Positions 27,692 through 37,209 are shown, counted from the stretch's first letter. The stretch is 64,000 bases of DNA from Victivallis vadensis (GCF_003096415.1 NZ_QEKH01000019.1:35598-99597), one strand, 5' to 3'. Numbers and translations are program-made. Notes: generated by a model not told the origin, from the sequence alone.

Positions 27692-28693
27692 ATGACATTG
27701 GCCGAGATCGCAAGGGAGCTGAAGGTATCGCCGTCCACAGTGAGCCGGGTGCTGAATGGCTACAGTAAGAATTTCGGGGCGAATCCCGAGATGAGGGCGC
27801 GGATTCTGGAGATGGTGGAAAAAACCGGCTACCGGCCGAATCCGGTGTTCCGGTCGATCCGGGCGAAGAAGAACCGGCAGATCGCGTTCTCCTTCTACAG
27901 CCGTTCCCTGCGCCAGAACGGCGAGACCGTGGACCGGGCGCTGGATGAAGCCACCCGGATTCTCGAAGAAAACGGCTTCACCTTCCACTATCTGTTCCAC
28001 CCCAGGGCGCGGGTCGAATGTTATCCGGTGCCGGAGTGGAAGGTCGCCGGCATGGTGATCCCCGATGTGATCGACCCGGCGATGCTGCGGCTGATCGAGG
28101 AACATCGCTGCCCCTATGTGACGCTGAACGGTGTCTGCGGCGAAGCCGGCAGTGCGGTAATGAGCGACGAACCGGCCAATATCCGCATGGTGATGGAGTA
28201 TCTGTACCGCCTCGGGCACCGCCGGATCGCCTATCTGAACAGCCCGCCGGTGATGGAACGGCACCACAGCGGAATAGAGCGCGAACAAGGCTACCTCGAC
28301 TTCCTGAACGCCCGCCGCCTGCCGGTGATCGACGGCTACGGAATCACCCCGCTGCCGGTCGCGGAACAGTTCGAGCTGGTCCGCCGGCAGAGCGCGACGG
28401 CAATCGTGACCTTCCAGCTGGAAATCGCGGTCGAAGTGCTGGAAACGGCGTGGCGGCGCGGCGTCAAAGTGCCGCAGGAGCTGAGCGTGGTGACCTTCGA
28501 CGATTCGTGGCACGCGCGGCATACGATCCCGCCGCTGACCTGCTGCAAGATTGCCGCCAACGAGATGGGCAAGGAGACGGCGCGGCTGATCATGGCCAAA
28601 GTGGCCGACCCGGAAGCATATAAAACCGAAATGTTCCGTTTCGCGGGCGAAGTGATCGAGCGCGAATCGACCGCACCGCCGCCGAAAGCATAA
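27692..28693 (+). CDS. LacI-family transcriptional regulator
   Basis: The 333-residue protein begins with a LacI helix-turn-helix, TLAEIARELKVSPSTVSRVLNG, followed by a hinge (GYRPNPVFRSIRAKK) and a periplasmic-binding-like effector domain with VIPDVIDPAM and VVTFDDSWHARHTIPPLTC near the C-terminus. It should repress its own gene and the downstream pseudopilin/GH locus until a sugar binds. The start at 27692 follows AAGGTG; the in-frame ATG at 27644 precedes operator O2 and is unlikely. The next gene starts 60 bases downstream. Confidence 0.95.
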   Translation: MTLAEIARELKVSPSTVSRVLNGYSKNFGANPEMRARILEMVEKTGYRPNPVFRSIRAKKNRQIAFSFYSRSLRQNGETVDRALDEATRILEENGFTFHYLFHPRARVECYPVPEWKVAGMVIPDVIDPAMLRLIEEHRCPYVTLNGVCGEAGSAVMSDEPANIRMVMEYLYRLGHRRIAYLNSPPVMERHHSGIEREQGYLDFLNARRLPVIDGYGITPLPVAEQFELVRRQSATAIVTFQLEIAVEVLETAWRRGVKVPQELSVVTFDDSWHARHTIPPLTCCKIAANEMGKETARLIMAKVADPEAYKTEMFRFAGEVIERESTAPPPKA

Positions 28694-28753
28694 GATGACG
28701 TCACAAATTTATAACACAACCCTGCACTTCAACACAATGCCGGAGGTAGAACA

Positions 28754-29824
28754 ATGAATGGCAAATATGTCACTGCAGTTGTAAAATTTACATCTATCGA
28801 ATTGCTTATGAATATTACTTGTAAAATATACAATCAGTCTCTGTATACCGCTCTGCGTAAAAGAGAGGGGTTCGGGGGAGAGAAAGCGGCGACCGGCGCC
28901 GCGTCTCTCCCCGTACCAAACAATTTCAACATCTCCCTTAATCTCCGCAAGCTCTCACGCCTTCGCCTGTCGACCGTCCCGTATGCGGCACCGGCACCTT
29001 GCCGGTCGTGGTCCAGCGGCGAAAGCGCTGGTCGCTCCGACAGGAGCGAAATCTTCCGTCAGAAACTATCCCGTTGCGGTTTTACGCTGATTGAGTTGCT
29101 CGTGGTAATAGCGATCATCGCGATTCTGGCGGCGATGCTGCTTCCGGCGCTGAATAAAGCGCGGGACAAGGCGCGCGCCAGCAACTGCCTCTCCAACCTG
29201 AAGCAGTGCGGACAGGCATTCATGCTCTATGAGAGCGACCACAACGGCATCGTGCCGATCTACATGACGCTTCCCAGCCACTCCTATCTCGGGACAATCT
29301 ACTGGAATGCGATACTGCTGGGCAAACGGATCAACGGGGACGGGGAAGCACTTCCCCTGCCGCTCGGCACCTCCTATCTCTCCACGCCCGAAGTGACCTT
29401 CTGCCCGGCCACGCAGCATCCCGGAAACCTGACCACCAATTTCGGTTACGGCATCTGTGCGATCGGGGATTCGTGGAATCAGTGGAGCAGCCCTTATGCG
29501 ACACTGGACAAGGCCGCCTACGGCGATATCTGGCTCCGGCTGGACGCAGGCAATAAGTTCCTGGTACTGCGCAAAGCGAAAAAGCCGTCGTCGAGCATCT
29601 ACCTCTCCGACAGCGGCTACCGGACCACCGAAGCCAATTTCGGGAAAGGGGCGCTCTCCTATATCAATGTCGATTACAACAACGGCGCCGTCACGGCGCA
29701 GCACAGCGGGCGCGCCAACTCGCTTTTCATCGACGGCCACGCGGCGGCGCTCAACAAGGCGGAGCTGAACCGGAGCGCCAACGAAGTGACCTACGTGCTG
29801 GATTCCAACGGCATTCCCCTGTAA
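28754..29824 (+). CDS. Pseudopilin-like protein with an unusually long leader
   Basis: The prepilin core [20 protein letters not shown] and the C-terminal [12 protein letters not shown] are normal, but about 110 residues precede the core, whereas the other three pseudopilins have 4-30. GGAGG lies before the ATG at 28754 and no start codon with an RBS lies closer to the core. The DNA for residues about 78-102 is a fragment of the intergenic hairpin repeat (28985-29058), read through in frame. Whether PilD cleaves this leader, or translation really starts elsewhere, is unclear. The gene sits between the LacI regulator and a large GH. Confidence 0.8.
   Translation: MNGKYVTAVVKFTSIELLMNITCKIYNQSLYTALRKREGFGGEKAATGAASLPVPNNFNISLNLRKLSRLRLSTVPYAAPAPCRSWSSGESAGRSDRSEIFRQKLSRCGFTLIELLVVIAIIAILAAMLLPALNKARDKARASNCLSNLKQCGQAFMLYESDHNGIVPIYMTLPSHSYLGTIYWNAILLGKRINGDGEALPLPLGTSYLSTPEVTFCPATQHPGNLTTNFGYGICAIGDSWNQWSSPYATLDKAAYGDIWLRLDAGNKFLVLRKAKKPSSSIYLSDSGYRTTEANFGKGALSYINVDYNNGAVTAQHSGRANSLFIDGHAAALNKAELNRSANEVTYVLDSNGIPL
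28985..29058 (+). repeat. Hairpin repeat fragment inside the pseudopilin reading frame
   Basis: The segment contains CCGGCACCTTGCCGG, CCAGCG-GCGAAAG-CGCTGG and TCGCTCC-GACA-GGAGCGA followed by AAATC, three modules of the intergenic arrays in the same order as at the right ends of the 48702 and 55060 elements. It is open in the frame of the pseudopilin and so encodes part of its leader. Confidence 0.8.
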
Positions 29825-29844
29825 CGGCAAAGGAAACGGATCGC

Positions 29845-32800
29845 ATGAAAACACTGCTCGCACTCCTTTGGCTGCCGGCGGCGGCAGCGGCGGGAATCCT
29901 TGAACTCACGCCGGGCGGCTCCCTGAAAATCGACGGCACGGCAACACTCGGACTGGCCCACTACACCGCGAAAAACTGGACCAGCCAGACCCGGCACGCC
30001 GATTCGTGGAGGCCGGAGCGGGACGGGAACACATTCCGGGGCGGCTGGAAGCTGCGCGGCGAACCAACACCGGTCCGGTGCGAACTGCATATCGAACAAC
30101 CCGCCCCGGAGCACTGGCACCTGACCTGGAGCCTGAAGGCGGCAAAGCCGGTTGAAACGCAGACGCTCGCCGTGCAGCTGGAGCTGCCGGTCGAGGCGGA
30201 ACCGCCGGCGACATTGGCCGGGAAGCCGGTATGGATCGGCGGAAAAACCGCTTCGTTTCCGAAAGAACCGGCAGCGGACGGAACGGTTTTCCGGGGGAAC
30301 GGCACGGAGCTGCCGGTCGAGGCGGAACCGCCGGCGACATTGGCCGGGAAGCCGGTATGGATCGGCGGAAAAACCGCTTCGTTTCCGAAAGAACCGGCGG
30401 CGGACGGAACGGTTTTCCGGGGGAACGGCACGGAGCTGCGGCTGCCGCTGCGGGACGGACTGCTGACGCTGAAAACAGAACGGGAAACGGAGATCCGGCT
30501 GCTGGATTTCCGGGTCTGGAACTCTCCGACCTACGCGGTGCGCTTTTCGCTCCCGTTCGACCGTGCCGGGGCGTTTCAGGAAGCGGAGTTTTCGCTGGAG
30601 GCGAAGTTTGAGCCGTGGCGGATCGAACCGGTCGACCTCACCGCGGCCTGCAACATGGGGTTCCGCGACGAAACCGCGGGCGACGGCAGGGGCGGCTGGA
30701 CCGATCAGGGGCCGGAACACGACCTGCGCGACCTGAAACCGGGGGAGCTGCGGCAGGGGCCGTTCCGCTTCAGCCTCACCGAACACTGCGTGGTGCTGGG
30801 CCGGAACTTCCCGAAGCGGGCGACGATCCCGATGGGCGGCAAGACGGTCCGGCGGCTCTATCTGGTCCACGCGGCGGCGTGGCCGCCGCCGGCCGGAACC
30901 GAACTCGGCCGGATTCACTGCCGTTTCACCGACGGCGGTTCGGCGGAGATTCCGGTAACCGCCGGAACCGATGTGGACAACTGGTGGAACGGTTCGACGC
31001 TCGCGAATGCGCCGGTGATCTGGTCGTCAGAGCGGGCGGGCTGGTTCGCCCGGCTCGGCATGGCCGCCTTCGCGATACCGGCGCGGCCGCTGCAATCGGT
31101 CGGTTTTACCGTCACCGGCCAGGGGATGTGGATGGTCGCGGCGGCAAGCGTGTCGCCGGATGAAATCCCGCTGACCCGGTATGAAAACGAGATCGTCCGG
31201 CCGGGAGCAGACTGGCGGCCGTTCCCGGTCGATCCTGAAGTACAGGCCGGTTCGGCGCTGGACTTCTCCTTTCTGCTGGAGCCGCCCGACAGTAAACCGG
31301 AGCGGGTGGTGGCGCACGGCGGGGAGCTGCGGCTGGAAAAGTCGGGCCGTCCGATCCGGTTCTACGGCACCAACCTCGGCTATACCGCGAATTACATGAG
31401 CCATCAGGAGGCCGACCGCCTGTCGGAACGGTTCCGGCGCATCGGCTACAACGCGGTCCGCCTCCATCTCTTCGACCGCGACCTGGTCAAACGGGGGGCG
31501 GGAAGCTCGACAAAACTCGACCCGGAGCAGCTCGACAAGCTCGACTACTTCGCATATGCGCTGCAAAGGCGGGGCATCCGGTTCACGATCGACCTTTTTT
31601 CGGGGCGGCCGTGGCAGCGCGGGGAGTTCAAGGCGCTGCCGGAATTCACCTCGGACCGCGACTACAAGCTCGGCGTGATCCTGTACCCGGAAATGCGCGA
31701 CAACCTGAAAGCCTTCAGCCGCGCACTGCTCGGCCACCGCAACCCGTACACCGGCAGCCGCTGGGCGCAGGAGCCGTCGCTGCTGCTGGTCAATCTGGTC
31801 AACGAAAACACCCCGCTCCACCAGATACGGATGATCTCCGGGCCGCTGCGCGAAGCGTTCGACCGGAAGTTCGACGCGTGGCGGCGGGAACACCCCGGCA
31901 GCCCGGATCGGGAGCGGGAGTACCGGCGGTTCCTCGGAGAACTCTACCGGGAGTTCTACAACGATATGAAAACCTTCCTGCGCAAGCTGGGCGTCACGGC
32001 ACCGCTGACCGACCAGAACTATATCGCCTCGCCGAACGCCGCCGCCGACCGGGCGCTTCTCGACGTGGTCGACCTGCATCTCTACGGGGATCACCCGGAA
32101 TATCCGGGCCGTCCCTGGCAGCCTCCGGCGAGGTTCGGCAATCGGAGCCAGCTCGCCAGGAGGCTGAAGGCGCCGCTCGAGCTCGCTCCGGCGCGATTAT
32201 TCGGCAAGCCGTTCATGGTTACGGAGTTCGACATCTGCTACCCGAATGAGTTCCGATCGGAGGGAGCGGTGCTGTTCGGCGCATTCGCGGCGCAGCAGGG
32301 ATGGAGCGGACTGTTCCGGTTCGACTACGCCGGGCACCACCGCGGCCTTTTCGGCAAACCGGATCTGCGCTGCTTCGAAACCGCTCACGATCCGGTGCGG
32401 ATGCTCAGCGAACGGATCGGGCTGGCCGCGTTCCTGCGAGGCGACGTCGCCACGGCCCGCGAAAAGTTTGAAATCGCGGTAGCTTCCGACTGCATGGGAA
32501 GCTACCTTCCGACCTATCCCGACGAGTACGAACAACTTGCGCTGCACGGCCGAGTCGGCACGGTCCTCGCGGACGCCAACGCCGGCCCTGCGGCTCCGGG
32601 TCCGGTCCGCCCCGGAGAACTGGCGGCCGACTATGCCGCCGGAACTTTCCGGATGGTCACGCCGCGCAGCGAAGCGGCGGTGCTGCCCGAAAAGCAGGCG
32701 CTGGCCGGAGCCGTATTGCGCGTCCGCGCGGAGCGGAGTTTCGCGACCGTGGCCGCGATCGCGCTCGACGACCGGCCGCTCGCCGAATCGGACCGCATTT

Positions 32801-33120
32801 TGCTGCTGCACCTGACCGACAACCGGCTGGAAGGCATGGAGTTCAAGAGCGGCCACGGCCTGACGATCTACCGGGACGGCTCCGGGCGGATGCTCGGCCG
32901 TAAGGGGACCGCCTCCTTCGCGCTGGCGCTGCCGGAAAAAACGTGGAAGCTCCATGCGCTCGACTGCTCCGGCCGGAGGCTCGCCGAAATCCCGTTCCGC
33001 CGGGAGCAGGGCGAACTGCGCTTCACCGCCGACACCTTTCAGGTGCCGGATCAGGTGGTGTTCGCCTACGAGCTGACCGCTCAGCGGCGCAGGAACTCCG
33101 CGAGGCCGGTCACGCGGTAG
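29845..33120 (+). CDS. Large secreted clan-A glycoside hydrolase (GH5-like)
   Basis: The 1091-residue protein has a short signal peptide (TLLALLWLPAAAAA), N-terminal beta-sandwich modules, and a TIM-barrel from about residue 480. GRPIRFYGTNLGYTANYM opens the barrel; LLVNLVNENTPL has acid/base Glu654 and PFMVTEFDICY has nucleophile Glu794, as in retaining clan-A enzymes. The C-terminal 200 residues are beta-rich. Residues 113-154 and 155-196 are an almost identical 42-residue repeat caused by a 126-bp tandem duplication, which is odd inside a folded domain. It follows the pseudopilin gene by 20 bases and overlaps the convergent deacetylase by 40 bases. Confidence 0.82.
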   Translation: MKTLLALLWLPAAAAAGILELTPGGSLKIDGTATLGLAHYTAKNWTSQTRHADSWRPERDGNTFRGGWKLRGEPTPVRCELHIEQPAPEHWHLTWSLKAAKPVETQTLAVQLELPVEAEPPATLAGKPVWIGGKTASFPKEPAADGTVFRGNGTELPVEAEPPATLAGKPVWIGGKTASFPKEPAADGTVFRGNGTELRLPLRDGLLTLKTERETEIRLLDFRVWNSPTYAVRFSLPFDRAGAFQEAEFSLEAKFEPWRIEPVDLTAACNMGFRDETAGDGRGGWTDQGPEHDLRDLKPGELRQGPFRFSLTEHCVVLGRNFPKRATIPMGGKTVRRLYLVHAAAWPPPAGTELGRIHCRFTDGGSAEIPVTAGTDVDNWWNGSTLANAPVIWSSERAGWFARLGMAAFAIPARPLQSVGFTVTGQGMWMVAAASVSPDEIPLTRYENEIVRPGADWRPFPVDPEVQAGSALDFSFLLEPPDSKPERVVAHGGELRLEKSGRPIRFYGTNLGYTANYMSHQEADRLSERFRRIGYNAVRLHLFDRDLVKRGAGSSTKLDPEQLDKLDYFAYALQRRGIRFTIDLFSGRPWQRGEFKALPEFTSDRDYKLGVILYPEMRDNLKAFSRALLGHRNPYTGSRWAQEPSLLLVNLVNENTPLHQIRMISGPLREAFDRKFDAWRREHPGSPDREREYRRFLGELYREFYNDMKTFLRKLGVTAPLTDQNYIASPNAAADRALLDVVDLHLYGDHPEYPGRPWQPPARFGNRSQLARRLKAPLELAPARLFGKPFMVTEFDICYPNEFRSEGAVLFGAFAAQQGWSGLFRFDYAGHHRGLFGKPDLRCFETAHDPVRMLSERIGLAAFLRGDVATAREKFEIAVASDCMGSYLPTYPDEYEQLALHGRVGTVLADANAGPAAPGPVRPGELAADYAAGTFRMVTPRSEAAVLPEKQALAGAVLRVRAERSFATVAAIALDDRPLAESDRILLLHLTDNRLEGMEFKSGHGLTIYRDGSGRMLGRKGTASFALALPEKTWKLHALDCSGRRLAEIPFRREQGELRFTADTFQVPDQVVFAYELTAQRRRNSARPVTR
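30181..30432 (+). repeat. 126-bp in-frame tandem duplication within the GH gene
   Basis: 30181-30306 and 30307-30432 are direct repeats that appear to differ at a single base (CAGCGG against CGGCGG). Each encodes 42 residues starting ELPVEAEPPATLAGKPV and ending FRGNGT. The near-identity indicates a very recent event, or an assembly artefact. Confidence 0.9.
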
Positions 33121-33728
33121 TGCTCCTCCTTCAGGTACTTCATCTGCATTTTGAACTCCGCGAAGGCGGTGCTGCAGTGAAGCGCCGCATCCGGAATCCC
33201 ATGGTAGATCAGCACGATCACCCTGCCCTCCTGCCCGGCGGCGACCGCCTCCCGGAAGATGCCGGGATACTTGTTCGCGACCGGGAAGGCCGGAATCCGC
33301 ATCACGGAGTCCGTTTCCGGGTCGTAGCCGCGATGCTCGTTGGTCCGGGCGGCCAGATAGCCGCGCTGCCGCAGGATCGCGGCGGCCCGTTCGCAGAAAG
33401 GGCCGCCCGGATAGGCGAACGTGACCGGCTTCGGCAGCCCGGCGGCGGCGAACATCCGCTCCATCCCGTCGATTTCCCGCTCGATTTCCGCGTCGTCCAG
33501 CGTCGAAAAATCCGGGTGGTTCACCGAATGGTTCCCCAGCTCGAAACCGGCCCCGGCCAGCTGCCGCAGTTCCGCCGCCGTCATCAGCGGCCGTTCTTCC
33601 GCCTCAGGACGTTTTTCCTCAAACCGGTTGATGTAGAAAGTCGCTCCGAAGCCGTACTCCTTCAGCAGCGCGACCGCTTCCAGCTGGGAAGCGACCCGGT
33701 CGTCAAACGTCAGAATCACCTGTTTCAT
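33081..33728 (-). CDS. Polysaccharide deacetylase (NodB/CE4) family protein
   Basis: The 215-residue protein begins MKQVILTFDDRV, the first CE4 motif, with the catalytic Asp pair. LGNHSVNHPDFS is the second motif with both metal-binding His, and TFAYPGGPF is the third. No signal peptide is evident, so it may act in the cytoplasm or be exported otherwise. It is two bases after the FAD enzyme gene on the same strand and overlaps the end of the convergent GH gene by 40 bases. It probably removes N- or O-acetyl groups from a sugar polymer or its breakdown products. Confidence 0.88.
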   Translation of the reverse strand: MKQVILTFDDRVASQLEAVALLKEYGFGATFYINRFEEKRPEAEERPLMTAAELRQLAGAGFELGNHSVNHPDFSTLDDAEIEREIDGMERMFAAAGLPKPVTFAYPGGPFCERAAAILRQRGYLAARTNEHRGYDPETDSVMRIPAFPVANKYPGIFREAVAAGQEGRVIVLIYHGIPDAALHCSTAFAEFKMQMKYLKEEHYRVTGLAEFLRR

Positions 33729-33730
33729 AA

Positions 33731-34909
33731 TCACCGCCCCTCTCCGGTCAACCCCAGATCTCCGAAATGCAGCGCAAAACCGCACACTTGCGTCAGTTCA
33801 CGGCTCAAAACCCCGCAGTCCAGCCGGTCCGGCGTGATCCCGGCCGCGACCGACAGCGCGGCGGCGACTCCGGCCGCCTCCCCGGTCATCGCGGCGGCGG
33901 GAATCACCCGCGTCACCTCCCACGCGTCGCCCCGGCTGCTGGAACAGCGCCCCGCCGCCAGCACTCCCTTCAATCCTTTCGGCAGCAGCGTGCGGTACGG
34001 AATCTCCCACACAAAGCCGGGCTTGCGCCAGTCGGCGGCCAGGCCGACCGAATCGGGGAAAGCGGTCCACTCCATGCCCGGCTCCAGCGTGAATTCCCCG
34101 GTCACGCAGCGGGTGTGGCGCAACTCCGCCATCGCCGGAAGCATCAGCGGGAACAGGCTCCGCCGGTCGAATTTCCCGGAAACGTACTCCCGTTCCAGCC
34201 GTTCCCGGTAGCGTTTCCGCCCCGCCAACACCGCCTCACTGACGGTCCGGCCGCTGATTCCGGGCGGAACCGTCTCCGGGTCGGTGCTGCATCCCACAAT
34301 CGCCATCGAACAGTTCGGAGCCAGCCCGACCGCCCCCTCCCGGTATTCCAGCGTCCAGTTGGCAAGCGCATTCGGGGCCTCGATGCACCCGTGCCCCGCA
34401 AACGCCGCCAGGTCCGCGTCGCCGGTCGCATCGACGAAACACGCCGCGCGCAGCTCGCCGCAGCCGCTCTTATTCGCGACGGAAACCGCGCTCAGCCGCC
34501 CGTCTTCGACCGTCGCGCCGGTCACCACGGTGTCGAGCCACAGCTCCACCCCGGCCTCCTCCAGCATTTTATCGAGGCTCAGCACGAAAGAGGCGGGCGA
34601 AAAGATCACCCGGTAGCGGCGCGCCTCGGCCGCGTTGCGTTCCCGCCGCCAGCCCGGGGGGATTTCGCCGGGACCGTATTCCAGACTGCGCTTAAGCATC
34701 TCCTCGGAGATGCCGAAGGTCACCTGCGTGCCGTTGCCGTCGCAGAGCGGCAGATAAATATAGATCAGTCCGGAGGTCGCCAGCCCCCCGAACCAGACCG
34801 TCTTTTCGACCAGTGCGGTCCGCAGCCCCCGCCGCGCCCCCGCCAACGCCGCCGCGACTCCGGCGACTCCGCCGCCGGCCACCACCAGATCATACCGAGA
34901 CTGAAACAT
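33731..34909 (-). CDS. FAD-dependent oxidoreductase (FAD_oxidored type)
   Basis: The 392-residue protein starts with a dinucleotide fold, YDLVVAGGGVAGVAAALAGA followed by RRGLRTALVEK, and contains CFVDATGDADLAAFAG, a signature of the FAD_oxidored group common beside glycan-degradation genes in Planctomycetota and Lentisphaerota. The exact substrate is unknown. The start at 34909 (MFQSRYD) is preferred over 34918 because GGGGAGGG sits one base before the latter. A much longer upstream reading only crosses the VWA gene out of frame. It is 32 bases after the VWA gene and may be a tail of that operon or part of the glycan locus. Confidence 0.85.
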   Translation of the reverse strand: MFQSRYDLVVAGGGVAGVAAALAGARRGLRTALVEKTVWFGGLATSGLIYIYLPLCDGNGTQVTFGISEEMLKRSLEYGPGEIPPGWRRERNAAEARRYRVIFSPASFVLSLDKMLEEAGVELWLDTVVTGATVEDGRLSAVSVANKSGCGELRAACFVDATGDADLAAFAGHGCIEAPNALANWTLEYREGAVGLAPNCSMAIVGCSTDPETVPPGISGRTVSEAVLAGRKRYRERLEREYVSGKFDRRSLFPLMLPAMAELRHTRCVTGEFTLEPGMEWTAFPDSVGLAADWRKPGFVWEIPYRTLLPKGLKGVLAAGRCSSSRGDAWEVTRVIPAAAMTGEAAGVAAALSVAAGITPDRLDCGVLSRELTQVCGFALHFGDLGLTGEGR

Positions 34910-34941
34910 GCTTTCCATACCCTCCCCGGAGTTTGATTTTT

Positions 34942-35640
34942 CTACATCCTGACCACATAATTGCCGTTGTGCGCAGCGGCGATCTCCCTGAGCAGCGAAG
35001 AATCCAGGCCGATCGCAAAGCAATGCACCGTCACATCCTTCGGCAGGCGGGTCAAAAGCCGCGTAAGCTCCTCCGCGGAGCAATCGCTCGGGTCGCCGTC
35101 CGACAGGAAATAAACCGTGTCCAGCTGCCCGTGCTTCGTCAGCTCCAGAATCTTCCGCCACGCCATCAGCATATTGGTGCTGCCGCCCGCACCGAGCGCC
35201 CCCACGAACCGGTTCAGGCGTTCGACGGCAGAGCGGTCCCGGAAACCGCACGGCTCCAGGTCGGGAAACAGCTGCAAGCCCGACGAGAACGCCCAGACCC
35301 GGAAATTCCCGGCCTCTTTCGGCGCGCCGATCCGGTTCGCCGAAGCGACGGCGCTGCCGACCGCCCGGCGCAGTTCGCGCTTCATCACGTCGAGCCGGCT
35401 GCCGCCCTCCGGCGTCACCGCCCCCATCGAGCCGGAAACGTCGACCAGGAAAACCACCCGCTTTTCCGCCCGGACCTCCACTCCGTAGAAGCCTCCGGCA
35501 CCGTTCCCCGGTTTGCCCGGCGCCGCTTTCGGCGGAGGAACCGGCTCCTCCGCCGCTCCCGACCAGACCGGGACTCCGGCGGCCGGGAGCATCCACAGCA
35601 GCGGCAGCGCCGCCGTCACAAGCCATTTCCAATTTCTCAA
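34942..35640 (-). CDS. VWA-domain protein with signal peptide (last gene of the GTPase/GAP1/ExbB operon)
   Basis: After a signal peptide (WLVTAALPLLWMLPAAG) and a Pro-rich linker comes a von Willebrand A domain from about residue 60. A complete MIDAS is visible: VFLVDVSGSMG (Asp67, Ser69, Ser71), the Thr in GAGGSTNMLMAW and the Asp in YFLSDGDPSD. It should bind a partner protein through a divalent metal, in the periplasm. Its start overlaps the stop of the preceding gene by four bases (ATGA), so the genes are coupled. In this operon it could be a ligand- or partner-binding arm of the membrane complex. Confidence 0.88.
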   Translation of the reverse strand: MRNWKWLVTAALPLLWMLPAAGVPVWSGAAEEPVPPPKAAPGKPGNGAGGFYGVEVRAEKRVVFLVDVSGSMGAVTPEGGSRLDVMKRELRRAVGSAVASANRIGAPKEAGNFRVWAFSSGLQLFPDLEPCGFRDRSAVERLNRFVGALGAGGSTNMLMAWRKILELTKHGQLDTVYFLSDGDPSDCSAEELTRLLTRLPKDVTVHCFAIGLDSSLLREIAAAHNGNYVVRM

Positions 35641-36293
35641 GGTTTCGCCTCCATTCTGGTGGTGGAAGAGTTCAGTACGCTCACAATATGTTCATCGACC
35701 GTCAAAGTATACCGGTAATCGGCGAACCGTCCGTCCTTCCCTTCGATCCGGAAAAATCCCGCGACTTCGTAGCCCTTTTCCGCCTTGCGGATCGACGTGC
35801 CCGGCGCTCCGAAAGCCGGGAAACGGATTTTCCCGCCGTCCGCCACCGCATTGCCCAGATACAGACAGGCCAGCCGGTAAACCCGTTCCTCAGTGTCGGT
35901 CGCCGGGCGGTCGCTCTCCCACTGCAGCGCCGGAGCCGAAGCGGCGGCGGGAGCAGTGGAAGCAGCCGCAGGCGAAGCGGTTTCGGGAATGGCGGAAGCC
36001 TCCCCGCCACTCCCCGTACCCCGTTCCGCCGCACCGGTCGCGGCGGCCCCGTCTCCGTCACCGCTGCCGGAACCGGCCGCAGCTCTCTCCTGACCCGCGC
36101 CGGAACCCGTTCCCGCGGCTCCGCCGCCCGTGCCGGAACCGCCCTCCCCCGCACCGGACAACGCCGGGCGGACAAACAGCGCCAATACCGCGACCGCCAG
36201 CAGAATCAGCAGATACGGCCGCAGCCAGTGCCGGTCCGGCTCCCGTTCCTGCTCCACGTCGAGTTCGGGATCGCGTTCATCGTCAATATTCAT
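35637..36293 (-). CDS. Single-pass membrane protein with Gly/Ala/Ser-rich linker
   Basis: An acidic N-terminus (MNIDDERDPELDVEQERE) is followed by one membrane helix (LRPYLLILLAVAVLALFV), a low-complexity Gly/Ser/Ala/Thr linker at about residues 45-135, and a C-terminal domain of about 80 residues (YRLACLYLGNAVADGG, FFRIEGKDGRFADYRYTL). Topology should be N-in, with the linker carrying the small domain into the periplasm. No family is recognised. It overlaps both neighbours by a few bases, so it is an integral part of the operon. Confidence 0.8.
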   Translation of the reverse strand: MNIDDERDPELDVEQEREPDRHWLRPYLLILLAVAVLALFVRPALSGAGEGGSGTGGGAAGTGSGAGQERAAAGSGSGDGDGAAATGAAERGTGSGGEASAIPETASPAAASTAPAAASAPALQWESDRPATDTEERVYRLACLYLGNAVADGGKIRFPAFGAPGTSIRKAEKGYEVAGFFRIEGKDGRFADYRYTLTVDEHIVSVLNSSTTRMEAKP

Positions 36294-37209
36294 GGGTCGC
36301 CTGTGTGGTTATATGATACTCGAAACGGTCTCCGGCGAGGGCGGGGCCCCAGCCGTGCATGACCTTTTCCTGCTTCAACTGTTCGCGCACCGTGAAAAAC
36401 TCCTTTGCACTGTCCGGGTCCACCCAGAATTCCGGCACCCGGTTTCCCGGGACCGCGTCCAGAATCCGCCGCAGTTCCGGCGAAATCTTCCCGTCCGCCA
36501 GCGTCGGGACGCCCGCGCCCGGTTTCAACGTACAGCTCACCACCGTGCCGGAAACGGTGAATTCCACATCCGGCTCCGGCACGTCCCTGCCGTCCCGCTT
36601 CCCCGGCCCGACCCGCCATACCCGGCCGTTGCGCACCACCAGGAACCACGGAATTCTGCTGCTCTGCCGCAACACCTTGAAATGCAGCGTCCCGGCAGGG
36701 GAGGAGTCGAGATTCGCCCGGATGATTTCCAGCTTCTGTTCCAACTCCCGCCGCGCGGCTTCGGCGGCGTTCCGCTTCGCCTCCAGTCCGTCAATCTCCG
36801 GCCGCAGCTTCGCGAGCGCCTCCCGCCGCACGGCGGCATCGGCCCGCAATACCGCACTCTTCGCCTCCTGCGCCAGCTTCCGGTCCGTCAGGCGGCGCAC
36901 TTGCGCCTCCTGCGCCGCCAGCATCTCCAGCTCCTCGCGCATCGGCCCGGCGGCGAGCAGTCCGGCCAGCTCGCGGCGCTGCTCCACGGATTCACGGCTC
37001 TCCGCCGCCTCGCGCTCCAACCGCGCCAGCTCCTGCTGCAGCTGCTCCAGCTTCCGCGGCGCATTCTCCTCCAGCGCCCGCGACGCCGAACGCACCATCG
37101 AAATCACCACGACCAGCGAGATCGCGATGAACATCACCCCGCCGAAGGTATTGCACATCGTATCGAGCAAGAGTTCCAGGCTTGAAGCATCCTCCCGGCG
37201 GCGTCTCAT
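36283..37209 (-). CDS. ExbD/MotB-like single-TM coiled-coil protein, second paralogue
   Basis: The N-terminus has one membrane segment, LELLLDTMCNTFGGVMFIAI continuing into SLVVVISMV, with Asp at its cytoplasmic edge where ExbD, TolR and MotB carry the proton-binding Asp. A coiled coil rich in Glu, Leu and Arg spans about residues 45-165 (LEQLQQELARLEREAAESRE), and a small beta-rich C-terminal domain follows. It lies two genes after the MotA/ExbB-type gene and overlaps the preceding gene by four bases. I infer it is a moving or anchoring subunit of an ion-driven complex. It has no recognisable OmpA-type peptidoglycan-binding domain. Confidence 0.75.
   Translation of the reverse strand: MRRRREDASSLELLLDTMCNTFGGVMFIAISLVVVISMVRSASRALEENAPRKLEQLQQELARLEREAAESRESVEQRRELAGLLAAGPMREELEMLAAQEAQVRRLTDRKLAQEAKSAVLRADAAVRREALAKLRPEIDGLEAKRNAAEAARRELEQKLEIIRANLDSSPAGTLHFKVLRQSSRIPWFLVVRNGRVWRVGPGKRDGRDVPEPDVEFTVSGTVVSCTLKPGAGVPTLADGKISPELRRILDAVPGNRVPEFWVDPDSAKEFFTVREQLKQEKVMHGWGPALAGDRFEYHITTQATHEY

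Noticed and set aside
34910..35632. N-terminal extension of the FAD enzyme by about 240 codons
   Set aside because: The extension runs through the VWA gene in another frame and is Gly/Arg-rich shadow text. The true start is at 34909 with an RBS just upstream.
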